From Bipolaris cookei (Eukaryota; Ascomycota; Dothideomycetes; Pleosporales; Pleosporaceae): 64,000 bases of DNA. This document shows positions 34,301 to 47,085 of the stretch, one piece after another (the stretch's first letter is position 1; the number at the start of each line of letters is the position of its first letter). Position numbers and translations under genes: made by a program. The stretch covers positions 124,001-188,000 of the forward strand of contig NRSV01000021.1 of NCBI GenBank assembly GCA_002286855.1. The letters are read 5' to 3'. The notes below the pieces were generated by a model. The model worked only from the letters and a program-made list of their open reading frames with translations, did no database searches and had not been told where the DNA came from.

Positions 34301-34519
34301 TATCGAGGCAGCGGCCAGTCCTATGAGGCCGCCGTTGCGAGCGTGGGGCTGGTGGACGGCATAGGCATACTCGTGACACAGCTGGTGAACAATTTTTGCT
34401 ATCCTGTCATGGTCCTGGGCGGCGAGAGCATCGCGGATGAGGCCCTCGAGCTCGAGTGCCCCGCTCTTGCGCCTATCGTAGAGCTTGTCGTTGAGGGCTT
34501 TTGTGATGTTGGCGTCCAT
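31389..34519 (-). CDS. VAC14: Vacuolar segregation protein VAC14, PIKfyve/Fab1 complex scaffold
   Basis: Six exons: 34121-34519, 33382-34066, 32780-33330, 32232-or-so start at 32732 down to 32230, 32101-32180 and 31389-32050, giving 959 residues. The N-terminus (KALNDKLYDRRKSGALELE...RNGGLIGLAAASIALG, ARVRYYACESMYNIAKV) and the ELSVKNGAELLDRLIKDIV and NPFTRSFLVAWITLLDSIPDLELI blocks are Vac14 hallmarks. HEAT-like helices run through the protein. The Vac14 C-terminal oligomerisation region includes NDG-like DDGTFPALLKTLSDPSDAVV and CHNAVATFSLCLLAQAYEQAYHLLQ. A low-complexity Ser/Asp linker lies around residue 300. It scaffolds Fab1 kinase and Fig4 phosphatase at the vacuole to control PI(3,5)P2. 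The Pro/Gly-rich tail is not conserved. Divergent from the DENND6-like gene. Confidence 0.93.
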
Positions 34520-35072
34520 GGTGAGCGCTTGTCGAGGGTGCAGGACAGCACTCTTGTCTACATGGCGCAGCTGCCCGAGCCTTGCATGCTGTGAATCCTG
34601 GGAGCGGGGGAAAGAAGAGAGTCGGCGGGGTGGCGTAGATTAGGGTGCGTGCAGGCAGAGGTCCATTCACCCTCCCGCTGCGGCTTGGTGTTTCCTCACG
34701 AAGACAAGACGATGCTAGCCATACGCGAGTCGGGGGGCCCCACGTCATCGTACACAAGCGCCCGCACCCCTGCGCCCGCTCATTGACTCCCGCGATACTT
34801 TCACACGCGCACACACAGCACACGGGCAGAGGCTCTCTTGATATGCCATGGCTGCCCCCTAGTGCCATCATGTCAGCACCACGACCCTTTGCTTCTTCCC
34901 ACGCCCCCGCAATAATAGCCATGACGCTCGACGGCCTCGTCTGCCGCTAAAGCTGCTAGCCTATTGGACGCGCATCAGGTTCCCTCGCTTTGACCAACGC
35001 CATCTGCCCACTGCCTCACCCCATTACTATTGCTGGGTTCACCTGCGCCGGTCAGGTGCGTCAGGCTACCCG
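34520..35072. promoter_or_regulatory. Divergent VAC14 / DENND6-like promoter region
   Basis: 553 bp between head-to-head starts. It contains CA-rich repeats near 34800 and no supported coding frame. Confidence 0.35.
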
Positions 35073-36795
35073 ATGCACAGGTTGAAGAACAAGGTGCTGT
35101 CCCCCCATCGTCGGGATCGACGACAAGACGATATGGACAAGCTGCGAGAGCCCAAGCTGTCTCCCATCGCAACCGGGGGCTTCAAGCATTGGGCCGTGGC
35201 TTTGTAAGTCACCACCAGCGCTACTCGAAGCCAAGACTAACCGCTCCAGCATCGTTTGCAACTTCAATGTTGACATAGGGTAGGCAGGAGTCAAAGATCC
35301 AAATCTCTCGACATCATGTTGAAACTTGAGGCAGTCCGGAAATCGAGATTCTCTACCCGCCTCACATCCCCTTCTCGACGAGCGACTTGAGCGCAATTTG
35401 TTTCAACAGGTACCGTTTCCTCGTCTAACTCACATCTGCCTCATCTAAGGCGTCTGTAGCTTCCCAGAGCAACAAAACACAGAAACCGCCGAGGATCTTT
35501 GCTACGACTTTGCCATTACCAACAATTCACCTAACATTCAGCTCACCTCGCCCAACGCGCCCCATGGCAGCGCAGTCACCTTCTATGCCTCATGTATCTT
35601 CCGCCAAGAGTTTGATGATACCATGAAGAGGAGCTTCAACCAAAGAGCCCTGGTCTTGATTTCGCATCACAACTTTACCGCTTTGAATCACCGCATCTTA
35701 CAAAAGATGACGAAATCAAGTCATCTTAGTGATCCAGCCACTCTGGAAGCGGCATACCGGCAAATGAACAATTGGATGCCCCCAGCCCTTGGCCACCATG
35801 ACCTACCTTTTTTGGGCAGTATGTTGAGACTGGAAATTGCACCACATCAGGCATTTCCTCTGCAAGGCCTTTCGGGTCCCAACCCTCTGATATCCGACAC
35901 TACTCAATCCATCTATGCGTATGAACCAATTGGATCCTGGGACAGCATCATGCACTACATGCCGTGCATCACCGACTTATATGTGCTCTACGAGAAATTA
36001 ATACTGTGTGAAAGCGTCATCGTCATCGCAAAGTCTCCACAACTAGCGAGCGAGGCTGTGTCTTCCCTGGTTGACCTCATCTGCCCGGTCCCCTATGCCG
36101 GCGTGATTCGGCCGTATATGACTATGCAAGCAAATTTCAAGAGTATCGGTATTGATGGTGGTACCCCAACGTCCTTCATCGCTGGTGTCACTAATCCTTT
36201 TCTACTGAAGCGTATCATCGCCGCTGTAGAGGCCAGTCACCAAGCTCGGCCGCACATATTGTACCTGCAAAACTTTGATGGTCCTGTACCCATGCGTCGC
36301 CACCATTCATTGCATCACAAGTCAAGCCGCAACGCACTTCTCGATCTCCCGGGTGGTGGTATTGAAGTCCACACTCCTCCAAAACGCTTTCTCAAATCGG
36401 ACCCAACTATAGTATCGCAGATCGACGCCCTATTGAAGCTTGAGGATCAAACTCAAGACCTCGGGCCCATTATACGCCGGCACTTCGCTGAGCTCACTGC
36501 TCAGTTCATCGCGCCTATTAATCGCTATCTCGCAACGTCTCACGTCGTAACACCAGGAGGCAACGGTAGGTATGCTAGCTTCCAGGTACGAGAGTTTTTA
36601 AGCAGCGTTAGCAAACACGGAACCAGCGTCAAATTTCGTGGGTCAAATCCACTACAAAGGCATCGCGCAAGAGATGGCATGTACGAGACATTTTGCAACT
36701 CGCCAAACTTTTACTCGTGGCTCGAAATGAAGATATCGCTGGAGAATGAAGCTTCGGCTGGGATGCTGAACGCGCCGGTGGTGCATTCAGGCTAA
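35073..36795 (+). CDS. DENN-domain protein, DENND6/FAM116-like
   Basis: Four exons, 35073-35203, 35250-35279, 35335-35409 and 35460-36795, giving 523 residues. Exon 2 is only 30 nt (IVCNFNVDIG). The spliced N-terminus reads GGFKHWAVAFIVCNFNVDIGPEIEILYPP, the uDENN opening of this family, followed by SDLSAICFNSFPE and YASCIFRQEFDDTMKRSFNQRALVLIS. The central part (LYEKLILCESVIVIAKSPQ, CPVPYAGVIRPYMTMQ, VTNPFLLK) matches the cDENN domain of FAM116/DENND6. Animal DENND6 proteins are Rab14 exchange factors in endocytic recycling. The fungal Rab partner is not known from sequence. No membrane segment. Confidence 0.85.
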
Positions 36796-37187
36796 GGAGG
36801 CTGGGATTGCGTTGTATAAGCAAGATGGTTGATGCGCAAGTGCATGTAAGGAGGATATAATATACCCTATGGCAAAGGTGGCTAGGAGGATCAGTGCTGG
36901 ACGGGGGACGTAATAACGGTCATATGCCATGTTTTTGGACCAGGTGGCTCTAGCGTACAATCGCTTGATAGATCAGTGAAATTTAATCGCTCTACAAATA
37001 GAGACTTTTTTTTATTTGTGCGAATGCAATGCAGCCATCTCCGTCTCTACCATTGTGGGTGGTGCTCTACCCCATTTGGCTTAGCGTACCCCCCCGCATT
37101 GGGGCCATTTCAAAATTGTTTCTCGTAGTCAACCCCCACAACACGACAAACTAACGCCAATTGTGTACCCTACAACGAATTGAAAAC
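36796..37187. other. Interval between DENND6-like gene and URA4
   Basis: About 390 bp, tandem orientation. It holds the 3' flank of the former and the promoter of URA4. A C-run and a T-run are present. No gene seen. Confidence 0.4.
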
Positions 37188-38635
37188 ATGGATATCACAA
37201 AGATACAGGATATTGAGCTGCCTGCAGCGTTTGATGCCCATGTGCACTTGCGCGATGGAGAAATGTCTCAGTTGGTTACGCCTACTATTCGTAAGGGTGG
37301 TGTGAATACGGTCTATGTCATGGTATGTTCTGCGTTTCAATCTTTTGAAATCATGATGCCACTCGTATTTTTCTCTCTTATAATTCTTCTCTGCTCCTCC
37401 TCATCATTTTACACGATATCTTGTCTTTCCCTCTCCTACTTCTTAGTCATCACAGTCTTTTTCAAATGTCACGTGTATCTTCTTTCTTGCTTCAAGTTTA
37501 TACCATTCACCAATCTCCTGCTATGCACGATGTGAAGAAAATTACATGCTGGTTGTTCTGGAATTAACACATCACATAGCCAAACCTTGTTCCGCCGATT
37601 ACTACAGTACAGCAATGCCTCGAGTACCACGATCGATTAAAGGCGATTGAGCCAAATGTCGAGTACTTCATGTCTCTGTACTTACACGAAGATATTACAC
37701 CCGAGGTCATTCGTGAAGCCAAAAAAGCCGGAATCACAGGCGTAAAGTCATATCCTGCAGGTGTCACTACAGTAAGCCAAATTTCACATCAACATCCAGA
37801 CGAAAGCCCCCAAGAAAACAAAAAAACTCCACTAACAAACCCCCAGAACTCCTCCTCAGGCGTCCTAGACTACGAAACCTTCTACCCCGTCTTCGCTGAA
37901 ATGGAAAAACAAAACATGGTCCTAAACCTTCACGGAGAAGTCCCCTCGACCCCCTCCCACGCCCCCCTCTCTTCCTCTTCCAACAAAGACAACCAAGCAA
38001 TCACAATCCTCAACGCCGAACCAGCCTTCCTCCCCACTCTCCTCTCCCTCCACCGCCACTTCCCCTCCCTCCGTATAATTCTCGAACACTGCAGCACGGC
38101 TGCCGCCCTATCCACTGTCCTCTCCTGCGGCCCCACCGTCGCAGGCACAATAACCGCGCACCACCTCTCCCTCATCATCGACGACTGGGCCGGCGACCCC
38201 TTTTGCTTCTGCAAGCCTGTCGCTAAGACCCCCGAAGATCGGGATGCGCTGATTCGCGCTGTGGTGACGAGCGGGGGCAGGTTCTTTTTAGGGACGGATT
38301 CGGCGCCGCATCCACGCGTGAAGAAGAGGGGTGAGGATAAAGTTGCTGCGGGGGTGTTTACGCAGCCGTATGCGGTCGGGTATGTGGTTGATGCGTTGGA
38401 GAAGGGGGTGGAGAGGGGTATTATTGGCAAGGAGGAGGTGACGCAGGAGGGGTTGGAGGGTTTTTTGGGGGGGTGGGGAAGGAAGTTTTATCAGGTTGAG
38501 GATACGAAGGGGGAGAGGGTTGTGCTGAGGAGAGGTGGGGAGAAGATTTTGGATGTTTTGAAGAAAGATGGGGGAAGCGTGGAGGTTGTGCCATTTAGGA
38601 GGGGGGAGCAGACGTGGAGTGTGGAGTGGAAGTAG
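37188..38635 (+). CDS. URA4: Dihydroorotase
   Basis: Exons 37188-37322, 37580-37771 and 37847-38635 give 371 residues (yeast Ura4 has 364). The N-terminus carries FDAHVHLRDG with the two metal-binding His (18 and 20). Splicing joins VYVM to PNLVPPITTVQQCLEYH. GVKSYPAGVTTNSSSGV holds the lysine that is carboxylated in the family. NLHGE, ILEHCST, TAHHL and LGTDSAPH complete the binuclear metal site and catalytic Asp. It closes carbamoyl aspartate to dihydroorotate in UMP synthesis in the cytosol. Intron 1 is unusually long for this window (257 bp). Intron 2 (75 bp) has no in-frame stop. Confidence 0.95.
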
Positions 38636-39704
38636 GAGATTGCATATGTAGAGTAGCTTGCTTATTATGGTGAATTGGATGTTTTTGGGATTTCTGTGTA
38701 AACACAGGGTGGGTATGAACTATGCGGAATGGTATATATACATGTGGTACCATGTAAACTGTACGGTAGATTGACTCCTCAATAAGATCCGTGAACAAAC
38801 TCTCACTCTGCTGCCTTTTTCTTCATCATCAATCAGTCGCGACGCTTGCCTTCCACCTTACTCCAGTTCATCGGGACAAACTCGACCGATGGTCCCGAGT
38901 GCCGTGTGTACCTTGCCTTTGTCGAGCCTGTTGAACCTGTCGAATCCGTCGAGCTCTGTCTGCTATCTCTGCTCAGATCGAAAGTAGTAGCGAAGGTAGA
39001 GACCAAAGCAAAGGTGAAAATGAAGGTGAAGTCGATAGAGCGAGCGACGCCAGTATTAAGCAAACAACAAGCAGTGCACCGATTGGGTCAAACTCTAACA
39101 AACAAGGACTTTATCAAATAGCTTATCCTCGGACTAGGTGCAGCTACACTGCCGGCTGCATAACGGTTAGGGTAGCAAAATTTTGTGGAAGAAAGGAATT
39201 GTTTGCTTATAGGTGGTAGAAAGAGGGAGGTGCATTGGCCACTCAGTCCGAAAAGTAACAGTGAAAGAGCCATGATTGTGGGTCTTGTAGCGTCTTGATT
39301 GTGCTTTACCAGCAAGAAGATAGCATTTGCATGTATTAATAGAGCGGGAGGGTTAGGGTGTACCAGAACGAGCGTGTGATGAGTGTGTGCGGTACCAATC
39401 ATATAACCACAGGATGAGTTAGCGCACCTTTACTATAACGAAACTCACAAGCACACGTAAGGGATGAGAAGAAGTGAGAGAAACATGTACAGATTTGAGA
39501 TCTATCAAACAAGGAAACAAATATGTATATGTATGTGAGGTATCTAGGTAACGTCATGTATGCCCCATGCCCAATCCACGTCCGGGTCAGGGAAGAAAAA
39601 CCCTATGTAGTGCCATTAATCTCGCAAGAAAACGCCCGCTGAACGCCTATTATTTTTTTGTTCGCTCTACATGCCGCACGCTCGCATAATCATCAAATGC
39701 TCAT
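38636..39704. other. Convergent interval, URA4 / DUF3431 gene
   Basis: About 1.07 kb with no supported gene. Minus-strand open frame 38833-39063 has a hydrophobic start and a Ser/Thr-rich stretch ending SVEFVPMNWSKVEGKRRD, but no ATG or clear upstream exon, so it is not called. Confidence 0.4.
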
Positions 39705-40993
39705 TCAGTTGTCATGGGGGGCATAGTCCCAAATGTGGCTCGAATCGTACGACTCAGTCTCTTCCTTTCTAGCTTTCGGGTCTTCGCCTCTCTTCTTCGC
39801 TGCACCCCTCAGCTCGTCGAGTTCGCGGTCCATAACCAAAAGCTGGGCCCTGAGCTCGGCAAACCTCTTCTTCTCATCTTCGGTAAGGGGAGAGTCTTTG
39901 CCGTCCTTCTCTGCCTCCTTTTCCTTTTTCTGGTAACCGTCGTATTCGGTAAACTTTTCGTTGCGCGCATCTTGTTTCTTGAAGTATTCGTTGAATTTAG
40001 CCAGGCCGCCAAAGCAGTAGCCGTAGCCGTCGCAGTAACACGTGTTCATGGCTGGACAGTGTACTTCGTGGCCAGTGAAGATGTAGTGCCAGATGTATTC
40101 GAAGATGCGGCCGGAAAACTGGTCGTCCATGCCGGTAGTCAAGAGCCATTTGCGGTAGTGGATGAAGCGCTCAATGGGCACTTCTTGGATGCGCTGGCGG
40201 GAGACGGCGAATTGGGCGCAGCAGATTCCCGAGATGGAGGGTGGGATAGGTGCGCCAGGGTGGATCTCCTCCCAGACCTCCTTTCGCCAATATATTTCCT
40301 CGGGTTTACGGAAGAAGTCAAAGTCGCCGCCGGGACGGTCCATGTGTATCCAGTCAGGACAGCCGGGTTCGTGGTGGCAGCGCACGTTCATGTAGCCCAT
40401 GCGGGCGACGCGGTCGTGGTTGAGGCGCTTGATCATTTGGGCAGCGTCAAGGCCGAGGAGCATGTTGTTGTGCCATGCGTGGCGGTGGGCGTGCATAAAG
40501 ATGACGGTGTCGGGAAGGTCGTTGTAATGGTCGATGATGTAGGAGAGGTACACCTGGAGTGCGCGGGTCAGCCTGCATGCACGCGCAACAGCAGCACACG
40601 TGTAAAAAAGGAACATACCATGGCTTCGCGGCCCTTATTCTTGGGAATCTTGTGTTCGGCATTGGGATTGTCGACTTCATAGACTACGAGGGGCGCATCG
40701 GGAATCTCGGTCTCCATCCAGCTAATGTCCTCCTTCTGGGTCTTGGGGACGACAATCTTGTACGTATAGTTGCTTCCCGGGGGCTTGCGCACAGGGTCTG
40801 AGAAGCGCAGGGGCAGGCCAAAGTCGAGAGGGTCGCCGCGCAGCGACGGACGGTTGCCCGGTGGTGAGGTTTGGGGCTTCCATGTTGCGAATAACGGGCC
40901 TGCGCCAGGGACAGCATGCAGGTACCACCACACCAAGGTGAGGGCGAGAAAGACAAAGACAAAGGGAATGATCCTGGGCGGGCCGCTGAGCAT
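39705..40993 (-). CDS. DUF3431 membrane-anchored protein
   Basis: Two exons, 40619-40993 and 39705-40553, giving 407 residues with a 65-bp intron. A single N-terminal hydrophobic segment (IIPFVFVFLALTLVWWYL) after a short start predicts a type II membrane or Golgi topology. The DUF3431 core includes YLSYIIDHYNDLPDTVIFMHAHRHAWHN, NHDRVARMGYMNVRC, WEEIHPG, ICCAQFAVSRQRI and IFEYIWHYIFTG. The layout resembles glycosyltransferase-like proteins, but the activity of the family is not established. Six to seven conserved cysteines, including CHHEPGCPDW and CPAMNTCYCDGYGYC, fit a lumenal domain. The C-terminus is a charged coiled coil. The ATG at 40993 was chosen because the hydrophobic anchor follows directly. 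Confidence 0.88.
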
Positions 40994-42361
40994 GATGGCG
41001 GAGATGGCGAAGAGGGATGGGGCAGGTGGATTCACGGCATTGGAGAGTGGACGGGCGTGGGCAGACAGATGAATGCATGCAAAACACGGGCGGCGACAGG
41101 CGCCGTCGTCAGCGTGGCCGGGGGGGGTCCTTGGTGGAGCAGCCCGTATACGTATCGTGTTTGGCGTTACTGGCCCGCACGCCCACACGCCCGCACACCC
41201 TGTCCGTCCCCGTTAGGGCCCAGCCAGACACGCACATTTGTCCCCCACTATCCCCTTAGCATCCGGCCTGGCGCAATAGCTTGGCAGGGCCACCATGCAT
41301 GTCATGTTTCCAGCTTGGTCGTATGTGTGGATACGTAATCACATAGTAGGGAGGCTTTTTGCGAGTCGTGGCCTATGGATACTGCTTCTTTTCAACAGAT
41401 ATATTATATTGGGTTGGATGTGGGTGGATAGATTATGCTCATACCATGTCTGGTTGACATGTGCATGTACCCATTATGGTAAGAATAGGTACTGCCATCT
41501 AAAAGCACGTCAAGGAGTTGGTTGGAAACACAGAGAATTGGTCCAAATGACATAGAGGAACGCGTTACGACAGGTAAACGGTTAGTGTGTGTACCTAGAA
41601 AATAGTCCGCGTCACGGATGCTTACTCAAGCTCATTTTTGTACTCTTCACGCCATAAACTTTTTGTTCAATCTTATCGTGCACAAGGCAAAAAGAAGGAC
41701 CGACAAATAGCCTTCTGGAATCTCTGTCAGACTAACTCGAGACTTGGAGAGTACCAAACAACTCGTTGACTTTCCATGACTCTCAACATGCACAAAAAAA
41801 CTTCTATAATTAACCTCTCTATAGCCTTTGTGTTAGTTACCCTTCAGCGGCTTATGAATTATCGCCGCCTCCCGAAGAGAGTCTTATTGCATTGTTGAGC
41901 TGCCAAAGCTTGGAGCACATGGCGTACCAGCTGAAGAGGTGATAGCGTAGCATGTGACCGAGTGCGTACTTTGTAGCCTGCCGTCGGAACGATTCCGAGG
42001 CAGGGACCGATAAGATTAGATAGCCGCATCGCTTTGGGTAACAACCGCCTGCCGTACCAAATGCTGTCGCGCCCGTCAATCCAAGATACATCCTCAAGAC
42101 ATTGAGCTGTCAAATCCCTGCCCAAGAAGAGCTTCTGTCTCTTTCTGAAGACCAAGGACACGCTGGACTCATCAAGTCACATCCAGCACTGTGCAACACA
42201 CCATACTCTGTTTTTGCATGCGCGTTTTGTCAGCCAAGTTATGCTACACGTTGCATCTTCTTGACATCGAGAGTTGACCTTTCGACACAAACACCGAACC
42301 CTGCCTTGTCACATCACACACTGTTACCAATTGCTACAGTGATTGGACTAATCCCGGCAGT
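40994..42361. other. Divergent interval, DUF3431 gene / UGGT
   Basis: About 1.37 kb. GC-rich near the DUF3431 start and AT-rich further right. A minus-strand frame at 41852-42097 ends in a Cys/Tyr/Trp-rich stretch that I do not recognise. No gene called. Confidence 0.35.
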
Positions 42362-45300
42362 ATGAGAGCTTCGGCCTCTGTCCTGGGTGCGAAGGCGCTG
42401 TTTGTGCTGACTGCATTCCGGCACATGGGCACATTGGCCATTCCCAGTATCAACGTCGCCTTGCGGGCCGCCTTCAATCCTGCACCATATCTGGTTGAGC
42501 TGCTGTAAGTAGCTCTCAAAATAATGCCGCATACAAAGCCTAACAACCTGCAGAGAAACTGCGGCTGAAGAGAACGCGACCGCATACTACCCCATTCTCG
42601 ACCGAGTATCCGAAGGCTACTTTGACGACAAGACCACCGATCAGGAGCTGTATACAGCCTTTGTCGACCTGCTGTATTCCGATGGCCACATCACTCAACC
42701 AGAAGCACTTGCCTCTTTCGAGTTTGCGCTTTCAGTTCGGTCGGCCGCGCCACGCATCGAAGCACACTACCAATTTTACAAAACTTCAGTAGAGCCTTCC
42801 TTGGTAGCAAAGCAAGCAGAAGCATGCGATCTATGGGTCTCATTTCATGGCAAACAATATTGCTCGGTACATCTAGATGAGCCCTTTGGGGACATTGCAA
42901 GTGAACGGTGCGTACCACGTTGCCATTGGCAAGACGAGGCACTGACGGCTGGACAGTACATACCAATTACCCTTTGACCGCATACTTGGCAACAGCTCAG
43001 CTTTGCCCGCCATTCTTTACGCCGACATCACTGCCCCAAGATTTAAAAAATGGCACAAGACACTGAGCACCACCGCCAAGCAAGGAAAGACATCATATCG
43101 CATCAGGCACAAGCCATCCCCTAAGGCGCCCACGTCGCCTCTAGTTGTCAACGGATATGGTGTTGGCCTTCAGTTGAAGCGGACCGACTACATTGTCATT
43201 GACGACAGGCAGACGGCCGAAAGTGACAAGAACGCTGCACAGAAAACAATGGATGCTGGGTTAAACGATGAAGAAGACGTTGCCGATCTCAAGCCCCTTT
43301 CCAAAGACGAAGTATCTGATCTCGGACTCAAGGCCGCTAGTTTTGTGCTCCAGAGCGAAGATCCCATAAATACTCTTCTGAAGCTCGTTCAGGACTTTCC
43401 CAAGTATTCGTCCATTATCGCTGCCCACAACGCTTCTGATGAATTCCTTCAAGCACTAGAGAAGAACCACGATCAATGGTTGATGGGCGGTGTCAATCTC
43501 CTCACGATTAACGGCCTGAACATTCCGGCTCGTGACGTCAACCCATATTCCTTGTTGGCACACCTGCGACGCGAGCGGAAACTCATCAACGGCTTTCGCA
43601 GCCAGGGTCTCTCGGTTTCTGAAGTCGTATCTCTCTTGTCACATTCAGCCATTGCAAAAACCAATGCGGGTGACTCTCCACAGCGCTATGACTTTAGAGA
43701 TACAGCCGAGGGTGGCAAAGTCATTGTCTGGCTCAATGACATCGAGAAGGACCCGTTGTATGAGGACTGGCCTAGCAGCCTCCAAGCTGTAAGTGCTAGC
43801 TTATACTGTTGATGCTCTTGGATTGACCAGTTTTTTTTAGCTATTGCAAAGGACATTCCCTGGACAGCTTCCCTCCTGCCGCAGAGACATTCATAATGCC
43901 ATTGTATTTGTTGACTTGACATCCACCCAGGATGTGACGACTCTCCTTGACACCGTCTTTAATTTGATTAGACGTGGCATTCCGTTGCGTTGGGGTATCG
44001 TTCCTCAGTCTGGCTCTCCTGACGCTATCGAACAGGCCAAGATAGTCTATCATCTGCAGGATGCTTATGGGGTCTCTGCGGTCGAAGTATATCTGCAAGC
44101 AGTAAGGTTTATCTCCCTTCCATACATGTCTAACACTAACATATGATGCAGTCGCTGGACGGCAAGAAGCTTGCACAACCGGATCAGGCCATCTTTGACG
44201 CGACAGTTAAAACGTCGACCTTGCTTGATGAACATACAGCCCTTTCATTTCAAGATGTCCTTACTTCAGAAGACTTGGACCAACGCATTGCATACTCCCA
44301 GCAGTACCTGGGTCGTTTATCTGGGGAAGGCCCCCAACCACCAATTCTCATAAATGGCGTTGCTATTCCTGCGAATGAGGAGTGGCTCTCTAGTCTCAGC
44401 AAACGAATCAGTCTTGATCTTCGTGAAATCCAAAAAGCTATATTTGAAGGCAACTTCAACGAAGATAGCTGGGTTCCACAGTATTTCCTTGCCCAGGCTG
44501 CCAGTAAGCGCAGCCCTTATATTATTCCAGAGGATGAGAAGAACATTACACTCATCAACATGGCTGAGTTTGAAGACACTCACGGCCATGCTTACAGCAA
44601 GATGCCACGAGTTCATGCCTCCGAGTCTTCAGGCAAGAGCGATTGGGTACATATCACCCTCACCGCTGATTTTGACTCTAAGTATGGGCTAGGCCTTCTC
44701 AAGTCCCTGGCAGTATTTCTTGAGGCCAATCCGAATGTTGAGATTGTCTTGATACACAATCCTGTCGCCGATGCGGAAAATTCGGGCGTGTCGCAAGACA
44801 TCCTTGAGTCTTTTTCCAAAACTGGTGACAAGTTCACAGTCGACACCTTACTGGAGCTTCTGGCTCGCGAGCCCAACTCCGTTTCTTTTCCAGAAGAGTC
44901 GCGACTATTCTGGAAGGCGGCCGAGCCAATATATGAAGCTCTTGGTATTAAGCCAGGCCAGAATAGCATTCTTGTCAATGGACGTCATCTAGGCCCCATT
45001 CCAGAAGATATCAAGTTCACCAAAGATGATCTGGAAGCACTGGTGTCCTATGAGATGAGCAAACGTGCTGAGCCCTTGGGCAAGGCATTGGACGATCTTG
45101 GGCTTTTAGATAAGATTGAGTCGCCTTTCAGTATCACCAAGATACAATCATTGGCTGCTTTGTCAACTATCTCAGATGTGCCAGAGGGTATCTTTGAATC
45201 GATTTCGACAATCAGGAGAAATGACGACGAAAAGTGGGATACTGAACACACCGCCATTATCAAAGGTGATCAAGACAAGGCCGTGTTCCATATTGTGGCT

Positions 45301-47085
45301 TTGATCGATCCCGCTACTGAGGTCGCCCAGAAATGGGTTCCCATTTTGGAAACCTTGAGCGACATGGAGGGTGTTCATCTGACACTGTATTTGAATCCCA
45401 AAGACAACCTTCAGGAGCTCCCCATCAAGCGCTTCTACAGATATGTTCTTGAGGCCCGACCCCGTTTCAATCCGGACGGATCTGTTGGTAGCTTGAGAGC
45501 ACGTTTCTCCGGTATCCCCAAAGAGGCACTATTGAACCTTGGCATGGATGTGCCTCCTTCATGGCTAGTCGCGCCAGAAGAATCCATCTATGATCTTGAC
45601 AACATCAAGCTCAGCACTATCCCATCTGGTTCCAACATCGATGCCGTCTATGGACTAGAAAGCATTCTCATCGAAGGTCACTCCCGCGATACCACCAACG
45701 GTGGACAGCCACCTCGCGGAGCTGAGGTTGTCCTAGCTACCGAGAAAGACCCACACTTTGCTGATACCATCATCATGGCTAACCTTGGCTACCTCCAATT
45801 CAAAGCCAACCCTGGATTCTACAATATTCAGCTGAAGAGTGGTCGGTCCCAGCAAGTCTTCAACCTCGATAGTGCCGGTCCAATCAGCTGGACCCCTCAG
45901 CCTGGTGATGAGACTACCGAGATTGCCCTCATGAGCTTCCAAGGAGCTACCATCTTTCCGCGACTATCTCGCAAGTCTGGTCAGGAAGCTGCTGATGTGC
46001 TTGCTCCAGAGGAGTCTCTTGCTTCCGAACTGGTTGGCAAAGGCGCACAGAAAGTCAACCAGTTCCTTGGTAAGATTGGCCTCAACTTTGACTCTGAGAA
46101 GGTCTTGCAAAAGGGCGCCGATCTGCTGTCAGGAAAGGCAGTAAAGAAGGGCACACAAGCGGATATCAATATCTTCTCAGTAGCCTCGGGTCACTTGTAT
46201 GAGCGTATGCTGAACATTATGATGCTATCCGTCATGAAGCACACGAAGCATACAGTCAAATTCTGGTTTATTGAGCAGTTCCTCTCACCTAGCTTCAAGT
46301 CGTTCCTGCCGCACATGGCCGCCGAGTACGGCTTTGAATACGAGATGGTCACATACAAGTGGCCTCACTGGCTACGCGGACAGTCAGAGAAACAACGCGA
46401 GATTTGGGGCTACAAGATTCTCTTCCTGGACGTCTTGTTTCCTCTGGACCTCGAAAAGGTCATCTTTGTGGATGCGGATCAGATTGTCAGGACGGACATG
46501 TACGAGCTTGTGCAGCATGACCTCGAGGGCGCACCCTACGGCTTTACCCCCATGGGAGATTCTCGCACCGAAATGGAAGGCTTCCGTTTCTGGAAGACTG
46601 GCTACTGGGCTAACTTTCTACGTGGCCGTCCCTACCACATCTCTGCTCTCTACGTGGTCGACCTCGTCCGCTTCCGCCAACTCGCTGCGGGTGACCGTCT
46701 CCGCCAGCAATACCACGCTCTATCAGCCGACCCCAACTCGCTCTCCAATTTGGACCAGGATCTACCAAACAACATGCAGTTTAACCTCCCCATCCATAGT
46801 CTCCCCCAGGAATGGCTCTGGTGCGAGACATGGTGCAGCGACGAGGACCTCGCCAAAGCGAAGACGATCGATCTCTGCAATAACCCACAGACCAAGGAAC
46901 CCAAGTTGGACCGTGCACGAAGACAGATTCCAGAGTGGAGTGTCTACGACGAGGAGATTGCCGCGCTCGCTAGGCGCGTCAAGGGCGAGCAGGAACTTGC
47001 GGGTCTGGTCGATGTGCAGGAGCAGGAGCAGCTGAGGGAGAAGAAAGAGAAGGATGCTGAGACGATTGAGCATAGTGAGTTGTAG
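42362..47085 (+). CDS. UDP-glucose:glycoprotein glucosyltransferase (UGGT)
   Basis: Five exons: 42362-42504, 42554-42907, 42957-43788, 43841-44101 and 44152-47085, giving 1507 residues, the normal size. An N-terminal hydrophobic leader is followed by INVALRAAFNPAPYLVELLE and YYPILDRV, the UGGT start. The long middle part holds the thioredoxin-like folding-sensor domains (PLVVNGYGV, LLTINGLNIPARD, PPILINGVAIP, SILVNGRHLGP repeats) and a beta-rich segment. The C-terminal GT24 domain (about 1195-1480) has INIFSVASGHLYERMLNIMMLSV, FLSPSFKSFLPHMA, KILFLDVLFP, VIFVDADQIVRTDMYEL with the DxD metal motif (about 1304), and WLWCETWCSD. It reglucosylates misfolded N-glycoproteins in the ER for the calnexin cycle. 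The protein ends in HSEL, an HDEL-like retrieval signal. Confidence 0.96.

Noticed and set aside
39714..40682. 322-codon plus-strand frame antisense to the DUF3431 gene
   Set aside because: Val/Ala-rich mirror of a well-supported minus-strand gene with conserved motifs.
46271..47035. 254-codon frame inside UGGT
   Set aside because: A frame-shifted Ser/Arg-rich shadow of the GT24 domain.
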